From Candidatus Cloacimonadota bacterium (GTDB taxonomy: Bacteria > Cloacimonadota > Cloacimonadia > Cloacimonadales > Cloacimonadaceae): a DNA stretch of 7,347 bases. The stretch spans positions 1 through 7,347 of the forward strand of contig JALNXT010000071.1 in NCBI GenBank assembly GCA_023230245.1, in the 5' to 3' direction. Made by a program: the position numbers and the translations under genes. Below, one piece after another: positions 1 through 5,145 of this stretch. How positions within the stretch are numbered: the first letter of the stretch is position 1; each line of letters begins with the position of its first letter. The notes beneath the pieces are model-generated. The model was not told the origin of the DNA. It saw nothing but the letters and a program-made list of their open reading frames with translations, and did not search any database.

Positions 1-1
1 G

Positions 2-445
2 CAACGGCGGCTGGGTAAAAGCGGTTCTGGAAGCTATGTGAAAGACCGTTCACTACCTGAAGATTTGCTGGTTTTTTGCAATCAGTTCCATGCAGACGGG
101 CTATTAACCGATGACGAATTGGACAATCTGGTTACTCAATTCCAAACGGTAAACCGGCAACTCCCCTCATCAGACCTGATAATCCTGTTACAGGGAAGCC
201 CATCATTGGCTTGGGAAAGGATTCAACAACGCGGTAGGGAAATGGAACTTGAAGGCGGTTGGCAGTTCACGGAGATAAATAACCTGAATCGCTGGTATAA
301 AGCGTACGGGGCTAACGTTGTAAAACTTGGTTTTCACAATGGACCTGTCCTGGAAATCGATGTGGAAAAGCTGGATCTTACCAACCGCATCCATGTGGGT
401 TATATCTTCGAAAGAGTGCTGGAAATCCTAAAGAACCAAGATTAG
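2..445 (+). CDS. Deoxynucleoside kinase (dNK/dGK-dCK family), 5'-partial
   Basis: This is the C-terminal part of a cytosolic deoxynucleoside kinase, which transfers a phosphate from a nucleoside triphosphate to the 5'-OH of a deoxynucleoside in dNTP salvage. The frame is open from base 2, and its first 12 residues (QRRLGKSGSGSY) lead into the coding stretch, so the start and the Walker A loop lie outside the window. The GTG at 38 is an internal valine, not the start. Visible family marks are the DRS...ED substrate-site motif (44-61), the strand-plus-helix PSSDLIILLQGSPSLAWERI, and the arginine-rich lid RIQQRGRE (218-241). An NLNRWYKAYG helix and a final hydrophobic strand (VLEIDVE) follow. 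The usual DRSxYED motif has Pro in place of Tyr. The substrate (dA, dG or pyrimidine) cannot be told from this part. The TAG stop faces the leftward genes. The family call is firm; the specificity is not. Confidence 0.85.
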   Translation, partial: QRRLGKSGSGSYVKDRSLPEDLLVFCNQFHADGLLTDDELDNLVTQFQTVNRQLPSSDLIILLQGSPSLAWERIQQRGREMELEGGWQFTEINNLNRWYKAYGANVVKLGFHNGPVLEIDVEKLDLTNRIHVGYIFERVLEILKNQD

Positions 446-551
446 CACACAACTCTATGCGGGGTTTTGCTCACGTCATCCCAGCAAGATTAAAGCGCTT
501 TGTGTCTGGAGTCCTTTGTGCCGATGCTAATTACATATTTACCTATAACTT

Positions 552-582
552 AAAGGCGCACTGGACTACAGAATTGCGCTTT
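552..582. terminator. Weak terminator-like hairpin between convergent genes
   Basis: GCGCA (556-560) pairs with TGCGC (575-579) around a 14-nt loop. AAA (552-554) and TTT (580-582) extend the stem past one bulged G. The position, downstream of both convergent genes, suits a shared terminator. The flanking T/A runs are only three long on either strand, so termination is a guess. Confidence 0.25.
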
Positions 583-595
583 CATTGTCGATAGC

Positions 596-609
596 GAAAA
601 TCTGTTTTC
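596..609. repeat. Small perfect hairpin GAAAA-TCTG-TTTTC
   Basis: GAAAA (596-600) and TTTTC (605-609) form a perfect 5-bp arm pair around the tetraloop TCTG. The T-run of the right arm could help end transcripts from the left-hand gene, but the stem is AT-rich and weak. No function can be assigned from sequence alone. Confidence 0.3.
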
Positions 610-736
610 AGTCAAGTTCAGTATTCCTCTAATCATTTCACTGGTAGTATTATAGCTTACATATAGTGAAGTCCAGGTCGCATTGCTACTGATGAGGCTT
701 GCATGTTGTTTATCGTCCAGCAAAGTATTAGCAACC

Positions 737-1342
737 TCAAAAAGAGCTATCTTCCTTTTCTTTAATTTCATCCGCATAATCGCTGAAGTTCGTAAACTCA
801 TACATTAATTTCATATAGCCAGTTCTTGTGTCTAAGCTATCTACAGACAAGTAGATATCCGCAATCTCCTCTGGTATAATCGAGCCTTCGCTATTCTCCC
901 AAGTGCTGCTTAAATATGCATCTCCACTATCAAGAGCATGCATAAAATACTGAGGTTCAGTCCATATACTGCCAGAATTAACAAAGTCATGTTCCGTATA
1001 ATCACCATATTTTTTATAGATTGCATCTCGAACCTCCGTATATTTCGACCGTAATGCTGAACCGGAGCTATTAGTGATAACATCCTCTGAAATAGCTATA
1101 ATCTTTGCCAAACCAGTTTTGGGAGAAACTACAATGAAATAACTTTCGAATGACTTGTGGGGTTTGGGAACAATATTCATCCGAAACACTCCCTCATTAT
1201 CTGTTTCAGACACTTCGGAATCAATCTGCTTTAACTGTGATAATGTCAAACCCATTTTTAGCCCAAATGGGCCATCGTAACGTTGCCCGAATAGATAAAA
1301 TGCCATAAGTAACAACATCAGCATAAAAATCGTGTGTTTCAT
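737..1342 (-). CDS. Secreted protein of unknown function (about 200 aa)
   Basis: The product has 201 residues and an uncharged N-terminal hydrophobic stretch (residues 4-19, IFMLMLLLMAFYLFG) after Met-Lys-His. This is a Sec signal peptide, probably cleaved between G19 and Q20, and no lipobox cysteine is present. The mature chain has no cysteines. Conserved-looking marks are GPFGLKMGLTLSQLK (24-38), PKPHKSFESY (59-68), SPKTGLAKI (73-81), GSIWTEP (124-130) and YEFTNF (181-186). The overall pattern reminds me of a widespread uncharacterised exported family with a PFGLxxGM start and a YEFxN end, so the chain looks complete. The start has an AGGAGG site 5 nt upstream. It begins 14 nt after the restriction-modification stop codon and is probably translated from the same mRNA. 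I do not recognise a function. A periplasmic or outer-surface location is inferred from the signal peptide. Confidence 0.75.
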   Translation of the reverse strand: MKHTIFMLMLLLMAFYLFGQRYDGPFGLKMGLTLSQLKQIDSEVSETDNEGVFRMNIVPKPHKSFESYFIVVSPKTGLAKIIAISEDVITNSSGSALRSKYTEVRDAIYKKYGDYTEHDFVNSGSIWTEPQYFMHALDSGDAYLSSTWENSEGSIIPEEIADIYLSVDSLDTRTGYMKLMYEFTNFSDYADEIKEKEDSSF

Positions 1343-1347
1343 TTATT

Positions 1348-1353
1348 CCTCCT
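1348..1353 (-). promoter_or_regulatory. Strong Shine-Dalgarno site for the secreted-protein gene
   Basis: On the minus strand AGGAGG lies 5 nt before the ATG at 1342, inside the 14-nt gap after the preceding gene's TGA. This fixes the start and implies independent, efficient translation from a shared transcript. Confidence 0.75.
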
Positions 1354-1356
1354 ATA

Positions 1357-4300
1357 TCATATCCACGCTTGGGATAATTCATCTATCTCTATCATTGTGT
1401 CTATTGTATAAGCCAGTATCTTTGCCACATCCTCAACGTTGTTTATCTCATCCAGAGTAAGGGTTCTGCCCTTACGGTCTTTAAGATACTTTTGCAACAC
1501 CTGATAACCACCTATGTAGAAAGACCATACCCGCTCAGGGACATTTGCAAAGTACTGGGTAGGGTTAATATACAGCTTTTCATGGGTATCATCATATACA
1601 ACCTTAACAACCACGTTATCGCCTTTGGTGGTAAAATCCCCCATGGCTGGATATTTAGTCTTAAGGTCAGTTCTGCGTTGTAGATGCGCTTGGATCAGTT
1701 CATTGCCCTTGACAGCCATAATTTGGAATATAGCATAATCATCCGTGAAGGGTATGCGCGGGAAATCTGTCTTTAGGAAGTCCTTATACTTACTGCGATA
1801 GGTGGGAGAATACAGCACGGCATAGATGTAGCCCATGATGGCTTCGGGAGTGATATCAGCAACTGAATACTTGGACTTAAGCATCTGGATTATTTCAGGC
1901 TTGAAGTTCGACTGCATAAAAACTTTATCTTCTTGTAAGAATTTGCCTGTGGAGTATAAAAACAAGGGGAAAATGTACGAGGTTTCTTTAGTCTTGTTTG
2001 ATATAAAACAAGTCTCGCTAATTATATCAGTCACAAAAATATGGCTATAATCATTAAGAGCGATTTGACGTGTGCAAACCAAGGATATATTATCTAATTC
2101 AAAGTGTTGAAAAACATCTGACTTTGTGAGTTCAATGAAAGCAGGATCGTAATAAGTAAACCTTACGTCGAATGGTCTATATGCTATTCGTTTTATTGGT
2201 AAGTATTTATCTTCCTTTGCATATATTAGTTTTCGAGCTATATTCAGTTTCCAGTCTCTTGTATCTGGTAAAGAATATAATTTAGTAATACTATGATCAG
2301 ATTGGCTAATATCTGAGAAATCATTAACACGCCTTATTATTTCTTCTTTCTGAAATCCAATTGCAAAATGATCACGGTGCGTCTTAATGCCAGTATTGCT
2401 TACTATCGTACAATCTTTTATGGATACATACTTATAGTATTCTAAGATATTTTCTTTTGTCTTAAGGTTATAACAATAGAATGGGGCACATGATTCAATG
2501 CTACTCCATTCTATATCTTTCACTCGTAATTGGTTAAGAAGTTCATATTTTTTAAGACGTGTACCTGATATATCGTAATTTGCAAGTGCAGTTCCGGCTT
2601 TGTTAATCTTTAGTAATATTGAAATGCATACACCTTGCATAATATCAAAGACGTTCTCGTCTTTACCACCATCAGGGGCAGTCTCTTTCTTCTTGCTATT
2701 CCCATGCAGATCAAGGAAATACATCTGATTAAAGGTTTTCATTAGAGACTGGCGCATCCCTCTAAAGGTTGGGCTATCGAGATAGGAGTGGTTGGTAATG
2801 ATAGCAACCATACCTTCATCAACTTGATCTATCTTCCATTGGGCAAAGCGGATAAACTTCACATAATCATCCTGCAAGCCTTTAGGGTTTCTTACACCCA
2901 AGGGCTTGCCATCGCAGAAATAATAATCCTTCACCAAGCCTTTTATCCATTCGCCATTGTTATGGGACACATAGCTATAAGGTGGATTCCCCGTAATCAC
3001 CAATATCGGTTTATCTTTAACACCACTTGCACTCTTGCTTTCTTTGGATAGAGCAGGCAGAAGGTTCTCATTACCGCCTTCAAAGTGTTCCAGTGTATTG
3101 GTTAGAAATACCTTAAACCGCTCATCATCATCAAGTTCATAGCCTTTTTCTTTTAGATATTGGGTAAGTTTTAAATGTGCTACAGTGTATGGGGCGATCA
3201 TATACTCAAAGCCGTAAATGTTCTTTAGGATATGCTCTTTTATAATCAAATCCTGCTTGGAAACCGGCACCGCATCCAATATCTGCCGGATAATCTCCAA
3301 AAGAAAAGTACCCGTCCCACAAGCAAAATCCAGCACAGTTACTTTCTTATAGTCAGCAAGCCCATCAGCAATGCCGAAAGTATCTTTCAGCACATCATTA
3401 ACAGCTCTAACAATAAAATTGACCACAGGGGGCGGAGTATAGTATACACCCTTGGCTTTCTTAAGAGCTTTATCATAGGCAGCGAGGAAATCCTCATAAA
3501 AGTAAACATAAGGGTCTTTGGCTGTTTCTGCAGTAGCCTGCTTATTCTTTTTATCAAAGGACAGTGCTTGGGTGATGCCGATTAAATCCATGGTGTTTAG
3601 CACGGCAAGCACTTCTTCCACAATCCAGCGGGTTTCAGAATAGTTCGGTTTGTTAAGCTCTTTCAAAAAACCAACCAGCTCACCAATAAGCTCAAATGAA
3701 GAGGGTATGTAATCATCCACGTTTTTAAGATCTATCTTATCTGTATCCGAATTCAGCCTTGCCATAAACAGACCATAAACTAGCATTTGCGCAAAAGTAT
3801 CGGTGAAATCCTCCAGTTTCAGTTCGTGATCTACAAGTTTTACAAATGTATTATATAAGCCGAACAGCCTGCCTTCAGCTTCATCATTCTGCTGACGTTT
3901 AAGCTCATCAAGCAAATAGTCCTTCAGCAGTTTGCCTCGTTGCCCTAAGGCTTCTGCCAGCTTTTTAGGCAGTCCGATGCCTTCCGGTGCAGAGGAAAGA
4001 AACTGCTTAATCAGCTCTTGCACTTCTTTTATATTCTTTTCATCCGGTTTGAAGCGGTGTACCGAGAGGTCTGTAACGTAACAAAGCGTTTTGCGTGCCT
4101 GTATTTTGCCATCCTTAATCCATATCCAATCCAGATAATTGGTTAGTAGGATATTATTGGAAAGCTTCTTATAGCGTGTGATCTGGTCAGTTTTTAATAT
4201 GTTATCCAAATCCACACCAATAGCTTTGTTTTCCACATAGCCCAGGATAGCATCACTTATAGTAAGCTTAAAATCAGGTGCACCGTAGTCCACTAAACGC

Positions 4301-4449
4301 TTTGGCTCGTGTAATAGTGTAATCTTAGAATTGGTATCAGTAATAATAACTTGGATTAACTGCTGAAGATCAGAGCGTAAAGAGTGCTCTGTAATATCGT
4401 ATTTATCCGCTTTTAATATGGCTTGTAAATAGGTAATGAAAGCTTGCAT
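1357..4449 (-). CDS. Helicase-less Type ISP/IIG-like restriction-modification enzyme
   Basis: This 1030-residue single chain should both cleave DNA and methylate adenine-N6 using S-adenosylmethionine. Residues 1-130 form a PD-ExK nuclease: P58-D59, then E73-N-K75, then DQITRY (88-93) and LLTNYLDWIWI, as in the LlaBIII/LlaGI Type ISP nuclease domain. Residues 150-330 are a helical connector, with no Walker A, DEAD-type or other helicase motif. The methyltransferase has GVYYTP (334-339, motif X), DFACGTGTF (374-382, motif I, SAM binding) and NPPY (488-491, motif IV, adenine-N6 class). From about 620 to 1030 lies target recognition and the Type ISP C-terminal specificity region, with YRPFD (757-761) and YIYAVLYSPTYRSKY (874-888). 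The length suits the helicase-less relatives; helicase-bearing Type ISP enzymes run to about 1,570 residues. A GGAGG site sits 4 nt before the ATG. PglX of BREX was considered, but the N-terminal nuclease and the absence of brx/pgl neighbours argue against it. No separate specificity or methylase subunit is adjacent. The TGA stop is 14 nt before the next gene. Confidence 0.92.
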   Translation of the reverse strand: MQAFITYLQAILKADKYDITEHSLRSDLQQLIQVIITDTNSKITLLHEPKRLVDYGAPDFKLTISDAILGYVENKAIGVDLDNILKTDQITRYKKLSNNILLTNYLDWIWIKDGKIQARKTLCYVTDLSVHRFKPDEKNIKEVQELIKQFLSSAPEGIGLPKKLAEALGQRGKLLKDYLLDELKRQQNDEAEGRLFGLYNTFVKLVDHELKLEDFTDTFAQMLVYGLFMARLNSDTDKIDLKNVDDYIPSSFELIGELVGFLKELNKPNYSETRWIVEEVLAVLNTMDLIGITQALSFDKKNKQATAETAKDPYVYFYEDFLAAYDKALKKAKGVYYTPPPVVNFIVRAVNDVLKDTFGIADGLADYKKVTVLDFACGTGTFLLEIIRQILDAVPVSKQDLIIKEHILKNIYGFEYMIAPYTVAHLKLTQYLKEKGYELDDDERFKVFLTNTLEHFEGGNENLLPALSKESKSASGVKDKPILVITGNPPYSYVSHNNGEWIKGLVKDYYFCDGKPLGVRNPKGLQDDYVKFIRFAQWKIDQVDEGMVAIITNHSYLDSPTFRGMRQSLMKTFNQMYFLDLHGNSKKKETAPDGGKDENVFDIMQGVCISILLKINKAGTALANYDISGTRLKKYELLNQLRVKDIEWSSIESCAPFYCYNLKTKENILEYYKYVSIKDCTIVSNTGIKTHRDHFAIGFQKEEIIRRVNDFSDISQSDHSITKLYSLPDTRDWKLNIARKLIYAKEDKYLPIKRIAYRPFDVRFTYYDPAFIELTKSDVFQHFELDNISLVCTRQIALNDYSHIFVTDIISETCFISNKTKETSYIFPLFLYSTGKFLQEDKVFMQSNFKPEIIQMLKSKYSVADITPEAIMGYIYAVLYSPTYRSKYKDFLKTDFPRIPFTDDYAIFQIMAVKGNELIQAHLQRRTDLKTKYPAMGDFTTKGDNVVVKVVYDDTHEKLYINPTQYFANVPERVWSFYIGGYQVLQKYLKDRKGRTLTLDEINNVEDVAKILAYTIDTMIEIDELSQAWI

Positions 4450-4453
4450 AAAA

Positions 4454-4458
4454 CCTCC
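4454..4458 (-). promoter_or_regulatory. Shine-Dalgarno site for the restriction-modification gene
   Basis: GGAGG on the minus strand is followed by TTTT and then the ATG at 4449. It supports this start over internal methionines, and the nuclease fold begins directly after it. Confidence 0.7.
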
Positions 4459-4473
4459 AGATTAACTAAAACG

Positions 4474-4502
4474 CATTTATCCTTGCGGGTTTTATTTGTC
4501 AA
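4474..4502 (-). promoter_or_regulatory. Putative sigma70-type promoter of the leftward RM unit
   Basis: A perfect -35 box TTGACA (4497-4502, minus strand) is followed by a 17-nt spacer and a weak -10 box TAAATG (4474-4479), about 25 nt before the start codon. The -35 and the spacing are ideal. The -10 matches TATAAT at only three positions, which would suit a kept-low or activator-assisted promoter. The expected 5' UTR is very short. Confidence 0.45.
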
Positions 4503-4517
4503 GTTTCACTTTTAGGT

Positions 4518-4539
4518 TTGTTATAAGTATCGATAACAA
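4518..4539. promoter_or_regulatory. Operator-like inverted repeat TTGTTAT-N8-ATAACAA
   Basis: Two perfect 7-bp arms, TTGTTAT (4518-4524) and ATAACAA (4533-4539), are separated by 8 bp. The dyad lies 16-37 bp upstream of the -35 box of the leftward promoter, where a dimeric activator or repressor would bind. No regulator gene is seen beside it. As a transcribed hairpin it would be weak (AT-rich), so a DNA-binding site is the likelier reading. Confidence 0.4.
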
Positions 4540-4570
4540 GGCACTCACTTACATGGGAGTCGCAGGATCT

Positions 4571-4642
4571 TGTAGCTACAGGCGTCTCGTTTGTCTCGGC
4601 AAGCAAGATGCCTGCTTTCCCAGTATAGGCTGCCCGCCTATA
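4571..4642. repeat. REP-like block of tandem hairpins
   Basis: The block opens with a 10-bp palindrome TGTAGCTACA (4571-4580). A 15-position stem follows, CAGGCGTCTCGTTTG (4579-4593) against CAAGCAAGATGCCTG (4600-4614) with loop TCTCGG. Twelve positions pair Watson-Crick, two are G-T and one is a mismatch. A second perfect 7-bp stem follows, TATAGGC (4624-4630) with GCCTATA (4636-4642) around TGCCC. The wobble pairs that preserve the stem suggest it is kept as a structure. CAGGCGTCTCG...AGATGCCTG hairpins of this style occur as dispersed intergenic repeats in many bacterial genomes. Whether this one is repeated in this genome cannot be seen here. Confidence 0.55.
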
Positions 4643-4696
4643 GCTCCGGTTTCGCTGCGATTTTTGTACAATTATCTATCACGCAAACTTGCGGCA

Positions 4697-4762
4697 ATTG
4701 CTCTATCATTGCCCACTCAATGCCCTTATCATGGACAATGATAGGGCAATGATAGGGCAATG
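4697..4762. repeat. 18-bp inverted repeat with 11-bp tandem repeats
   Basis: ATTGCTCTATCATTGCCC (4697-4714) is the reverse complement of 4744-4761 except for one position, giving an 18-bp stem around a 29-bp loop. The right side is made of a tandem unit CAATGATAGGG, with copies at 4736-4746 and 4747-4757 and a partial copy CAATG at 4758-4762. A third, imperfect inverted copy, GCCCTTATCAT (4722-4732), can pair with ATGATAGGGC (4738-4747) with one bulge, using bases the long stem also needs. The element therefore has two competing folds. It lies between the divergent promoters. Its function is unknown. Confidence 0.6.
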
Positions 4763-4786
4763 CCTGCAAGAAAGCGCATCAGTGCT

Positions 4787-4816
4787 CAATTTTTAGCTTG
4801 TGAGTAATTGTTTTTT
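4787..4816 (+). terminator. Weak rightward terminator candidate
   Basis: CAATT (4787-4791) can pair with AATTG (4806-4810), and a run of six T follows (4811-4816). The overlapping CTCA (4785-4788) and TGAG (4801-4804) offer an alternative 4-bp stem. Both stems are short. It would matter only if something is transcribed rightwards across the repeats at 4571-4762. Confidence 0.25.
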
Positions 4817-4894
4817 ATCAGGATGCCCGCTACTTGTCAGTGGAACCTTTCTCAGAACGAGTAGAAACATTACCACAGGGAAGTTTGTCTGGAA

Positions 4895-4927
4895 AAGCAT
4901 TATTCCCTTGACAGATTGAAGCATTAT
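4895..4927 (+). repeat. Direct repeat AAGCATTAT around the kinase -35 box
   Basis: AAGCATTAT occurs at 4895-4903 and again at 4919-4927, with starts 24 bp apart, bracketing TTGACA. The second copy continues into an inverted partner, ATTAT-CGC-ATAAT (4923-4935), that overlaps the -10 box. The arrangement resembles a pair of regulator sites placed over a promoter. No regulator can be named. Confidence 0.35.
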
Positions 4928-4935
4928 CGCATAAT
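4908..4935 (+). promoter_or_regulatory. Putative sigma70-type promoter of the sensor kinase
   Basis: A perfect -35 box TTGACA (4908-4913), a 16-nt spacer and the -10 box CATAAT (4930-4935, five of six consensus bases) form the best promoter match I found in the window. It reads towards the sensor kinase, whose ATG is 210 nt downstream of the -10 box, and so predicts a leader of about 200 nt. Confidence 0.5.
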
Positions 4936-4941
4936 AGACGT

Positions 4942-5145
4942 TAGTCGGTTGTTACTCTGCAAGCATGGGATGGCGAGTTTCGATTTGCCCCTGCATTCAG
5001 ATAATGCACACCAGACAGCTCTGCCGATTCTGAGATCGGTAACCCAGTAACGAAATGGTGCTATATATCATAGCAACATGCATTTAACAGAGAGTTTAAT
5101 AATAGTGACCCGCCCTTGTAAGGCGAGCAATAATAGAGAGTATTG
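4942..5145 (+). ncRNA. Putative structured 5' leader of the sensor kinase mRNA
   Basis: The approximate transcript leader can fold into consecutive hairpins. A closing stem TTTCG (4978-4982) with CGAAA (5051-5055), extendable by TT/AA past a bulged A, encloses three hairpins. They are TGCATT/AATGCA (4992-4997 with 5003-5008), CAGA/TCTG (5012-5015 with 5020-5023) and CCGAT/ATCGG (5024-5028 with 5035-5039). This resembles a four-way junction. A GCTAT/ATAGC hairpin (5060-5064 with 5070-5074) follows, then CGCC/GGCG (5111-5114 with 5122-5125) just before the ribosome site. I match it to no known riboswitch or tRNA. The left end is set by the proposed promoter and is approximate. Stems of 4-7 bp can arise by chance, so this is a hypothesis. 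Confidence 0.35.
5136..5140 (+). promoter_or_regulatory. Weak Shine-Dalgarno site for the sensor kinase
   Basis: GAGAG lies 5 nt before the ATG at 5146, which directly follows an in-frame TTG (5143). It is far weaker than the GGAGG sites of the leftward genes and sits 10 nt after the CGCC/GGCG hairpin, so translation could be sensitive to leader folding. Confidence 0.45.

Larger units (their letters stand above)
446..736. other. Convergent intergenic spacer, no supported gene
   Basis: This 291-bp stretch separates the stop of the rightward kinase from the stop of the leftward secreted-protein gene. I see no convincing coding frame. A leftward open frame at 550-801 overlaps the neighbouring gene in another frame and resembles nothing I know. 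The stretch contains a 10-bp palindrome AAAGCGCTTT (492-501), two copies of CTTTGTG (498-504 and 514-520), and the two hairpins listed separately. No strong intrinsic terminator with a long T-run is visible on either strand. Confidence 0.6.

Noticed and set aside
38..445. GTG at 38 as the start of a short 135-residue kinase
   Set aside because: The frame stays open to base 2, and the DRS motif would fall at residue 3, deep inside the normal fold. It is an internal codon of a longer gene.
550..801. Leftward open frame of 83 codons
   Set aside because: It begins inside the secreted-protein gene in another frame and has no recognisable motif. The true gene ends cleanly at 737 with a plausible family C-terminus.
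1357..4449. BREX PglX or DISARM methyltransferase identity
   Set aside because: The chain carries its own PD-ExK nuclease and a Type ISP-like C-terminus, and none of the accessory genes of those systems lies beside it.
4496..4741. Rightward open frame of 81 codons starting at a TTG
   Set aside because: It runs across the leftward promoter, the dyad and the hairpin repeats, has no ribosome site, and its translation is low-complexity and unrecognised.
4990..5040. Possible tRNA from the TGCAT and CCGAT stems
   Set aside because: There is no acceptor stem, the 7-nt loop lacks U33, and there is no TTCGANTC-type T arm.
4970..5050. Small 26-codon open frame in the kinase leader (MASFDLPLHSDN...)
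   Set aside because: No Shine-Dalgarno site at a workable distance precedes it, and the same bases form the proposed hairpins. It cannot be supported without comparison or ribosome data.
5024..5050. TPP-riboswitch resemblance (CTGAGA followed by ACCC)
   Set aside because: The second conserved TPP arm (ACCTGA...GGATAATGCCAGCG...AGGGA) is absent and the stem arrangement differs. The match is only two short strings.
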